This document shows positions 22,552 through 23,213 of a DNA stretch of 23,213 nt, piece after piece. This DNA is from an uncultured Caryophanales bacterium (GTDB lineage: Bacteria; Bacillota_I; Bacilli_A; RFN20; CAG-826). The stretch's first letter is position 1. Every line of letters begins with the position of its first letter. The stretch spans positions 1-23,213 of the forward strand of contig CAMYXQ010000003.1 in NCBI GenBank assembly GCA_947303105.1. The letters run 5' to 3'. Under the pieces are notes generated by a model. That model worked only from the letters and a program-made list of their open reading frames with translations, made no database searches and was not told the DNA's origin. Made by a program: the position numbers and the translations under genes.

Positions 22552-23213
22552 TTATTTTTGTTCCGGTTCAGCCGGAGCCTCTTCTTGTTTTTGTTCCTCT
22601 TCGGCTTTCTTGACCAAGCGGACATTCAACAAGTTGAAAACGGTGTCGACGGCGGCCTTCTCGTTCTGTTCACGGAAAAGGTCATAACCTTCGTTGACGT
22701 AGTCCTGGAGCGGGTTGCGCTGCGCATAGCTACGCAAGCCAATGCCTTCGCGTAAGTGCGCCATTGTGTCGATGTGCTTCTGCCAGTTGCGGTCGATGAC
22801 CGAGAGCGAGATTTGGCGTTCGACTTGGTCAGCGACTTCGCTCGGCCAAGTTTTGCGCTTACTAAGGTAACGCTGATAAAGGATCTCGGAAAGATCGTCA
22901 GCATCTTCATCCGCTGGCGCGCCATCGAACGCGGCTACGTTGAGCGTGCCCTCGGGCAAGAACTTCGGTTCAACCATCCGGCGAAGGGCTTGGCCATCGA
23001 CCAAACCTTCGTCAGTAGACGTATCGATGCACTTGTTGCACAAGAACGTACCGGTGGTTTTGAAGAAGTCGTGAACGAGGTCAACAATGTCTTCAGCCAT
23101 GAGGATGCTGTCGCGCTTATCATAGATAATCTGACGCTGTTTGGCTAAAACGTCATCGTAATCTTTGAGGTTTTTGCGAGTATCGAAGTTGCGGCCTTCG
23201 ATCTGTTTTTGGG
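22552..23213 (-). CDS. secA: Preprotein translocase ATPase SecA, C-terminal part (cut by window edge)
   Basis: The minus strand is open from the right edge to TAA 22552-22554, about 220 residues. It starts with QIEGRNFDTRKNLKDYDDVL then QRQIIYDKR, the end of the second nucleotide-binding fold and scaffold helix of SecA, and continues through the helical wing domain (RNWQKHIDTMAHLREGIGLR, then YAQRNPLQDY and GYDLFREQ). SecA pushes unfolded exported proteins through SecYEG. The tail ends in a Gln/Glu/Pro-rich stretch (KQEEAPAEPEQK) and has no CxC-type zinc-binding module, which many SecA proteins carry at this end. It heads the prfB-yitT-uvrB-HAD-secG block. The missing N-terminal part lies outside the window. 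Confidence 0.96.
   Translation of the reverse strand, partial: QKQIEGRNFDTRKNLKDYDDVLAKQRQIIYDKRDSILMAEDIVDLVHDFFKTTGTFLCNKCIDTSTDEGLVDGQALRRMVEPKFLPEGTLNVAAFDGAPADEDADDLSEILYQRYLSKRKTWPSEVADQVERQISLSVIDRNWQKHIDTMAHLREGIGLRSYAQRNPLQDYVNEGYDLFREQNEKAAVDTVFNLLNVRLVKKAEEEQKQEEAPAEPEQK

Noticed and set aside
1..23213. UGA read as tryptophan, as in Mollicutes
   Set aside because: TGA ends folD, uvrB, the polymerase gene and the kinase at tight gene junctions, and RF2 is encoded with its UGA-sensing frameshift.
1..23213. CRISPR arrays, insertion sequences or prophage genes
   Set aside because: No regularly spaced repeats, transposase or phage structural genes were seen on either strand; the polymerase/YolD and ThyX-like genes are phage-associated types but stand alone.

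Overview
The window looks like chromosome from a member of the Bacillota, probably a Bacilli or Erysipelotrichia-type gut lineage. The grounds are the order secA-prfB, YitT with its DUF2179 tail, a UvrX-type polymerase paired with YolD, an M29 aminopeptidase, a clostridial-style EF-G paralogue, strong Shine-Dalgarno sites and U-tailed hairpin terminators. Stop codons are standard: TGA ends several genes and an RF2 gene is present, so this is not the Mollicute code. By eye base composition is near half G+C (not counted), with many C-ending codons.

Layout. (1) 1-467: the 3' end of trmL with its terminator, then a broken toxin-antitoxin remnant on the minus strand and an AT-rich inverted-repeat segment. 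(2) 468-3611, plus strand: a Fic protein whose autoinhibitory glutamate and Mg-binding acidic residue both look replaced, followed 15 nt later by an EF-G paralogue and a bidirectional terminator. (3) 3609-9502, minus strand: four tightly packed genes, in transcription order a hybrid histidine kinase (sensor, HisKA, HATPase, REC, REC), a sugar-binding-type lipoprotein, a REC-GGDEF(degenerate)-EAL protein and an Hpt protein. Together they hold every part of a His-Asp-His-Asp relay ending in c-di-GMP hydrolysis. (4) 9687-12671, plus strand and divergent from the relay: a 994-residue secreted SGNH/CE2-type esterase lipoprotein with two tandem C-terminal domains. (5) 12690-12765: tRNA-Ala(CGC), minus strand, with its promoter. 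(6) 13088-14631, plus strand: Y-family polymerase and YolD. (7) 14628-15854, minus strand: M29 aminopeptidase. (8) 15947-17340, minus strand: folD overlapping a ThyX-like gene. (9) 17427-23213, minus strand: secA (cut by the window edge), prfB with a +1 frameshift, yitT, uvrB, a HAD phosphatase and secG.

The strongest candidate for an undescribed system is region 3 plus 4. An orphan solute-binding lipoprotein with no transporter partners overlaps the gene of a membrane hybrid kinase by 4 nt. The relay should pass through the stand-alone Hpt to a c-di-GMP phosphodiesterase, and a secreted polysaccharide esterase is read divergently from the same 184-nt gap. The inferred job is to sense a glycan outside the cell, lower c-di-GMP and perhaps switch on its breakdown. 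Second is the Fic/EF-G pair: an AMPylase-fold protein with altered active-site motifs next to a translational GTPase.
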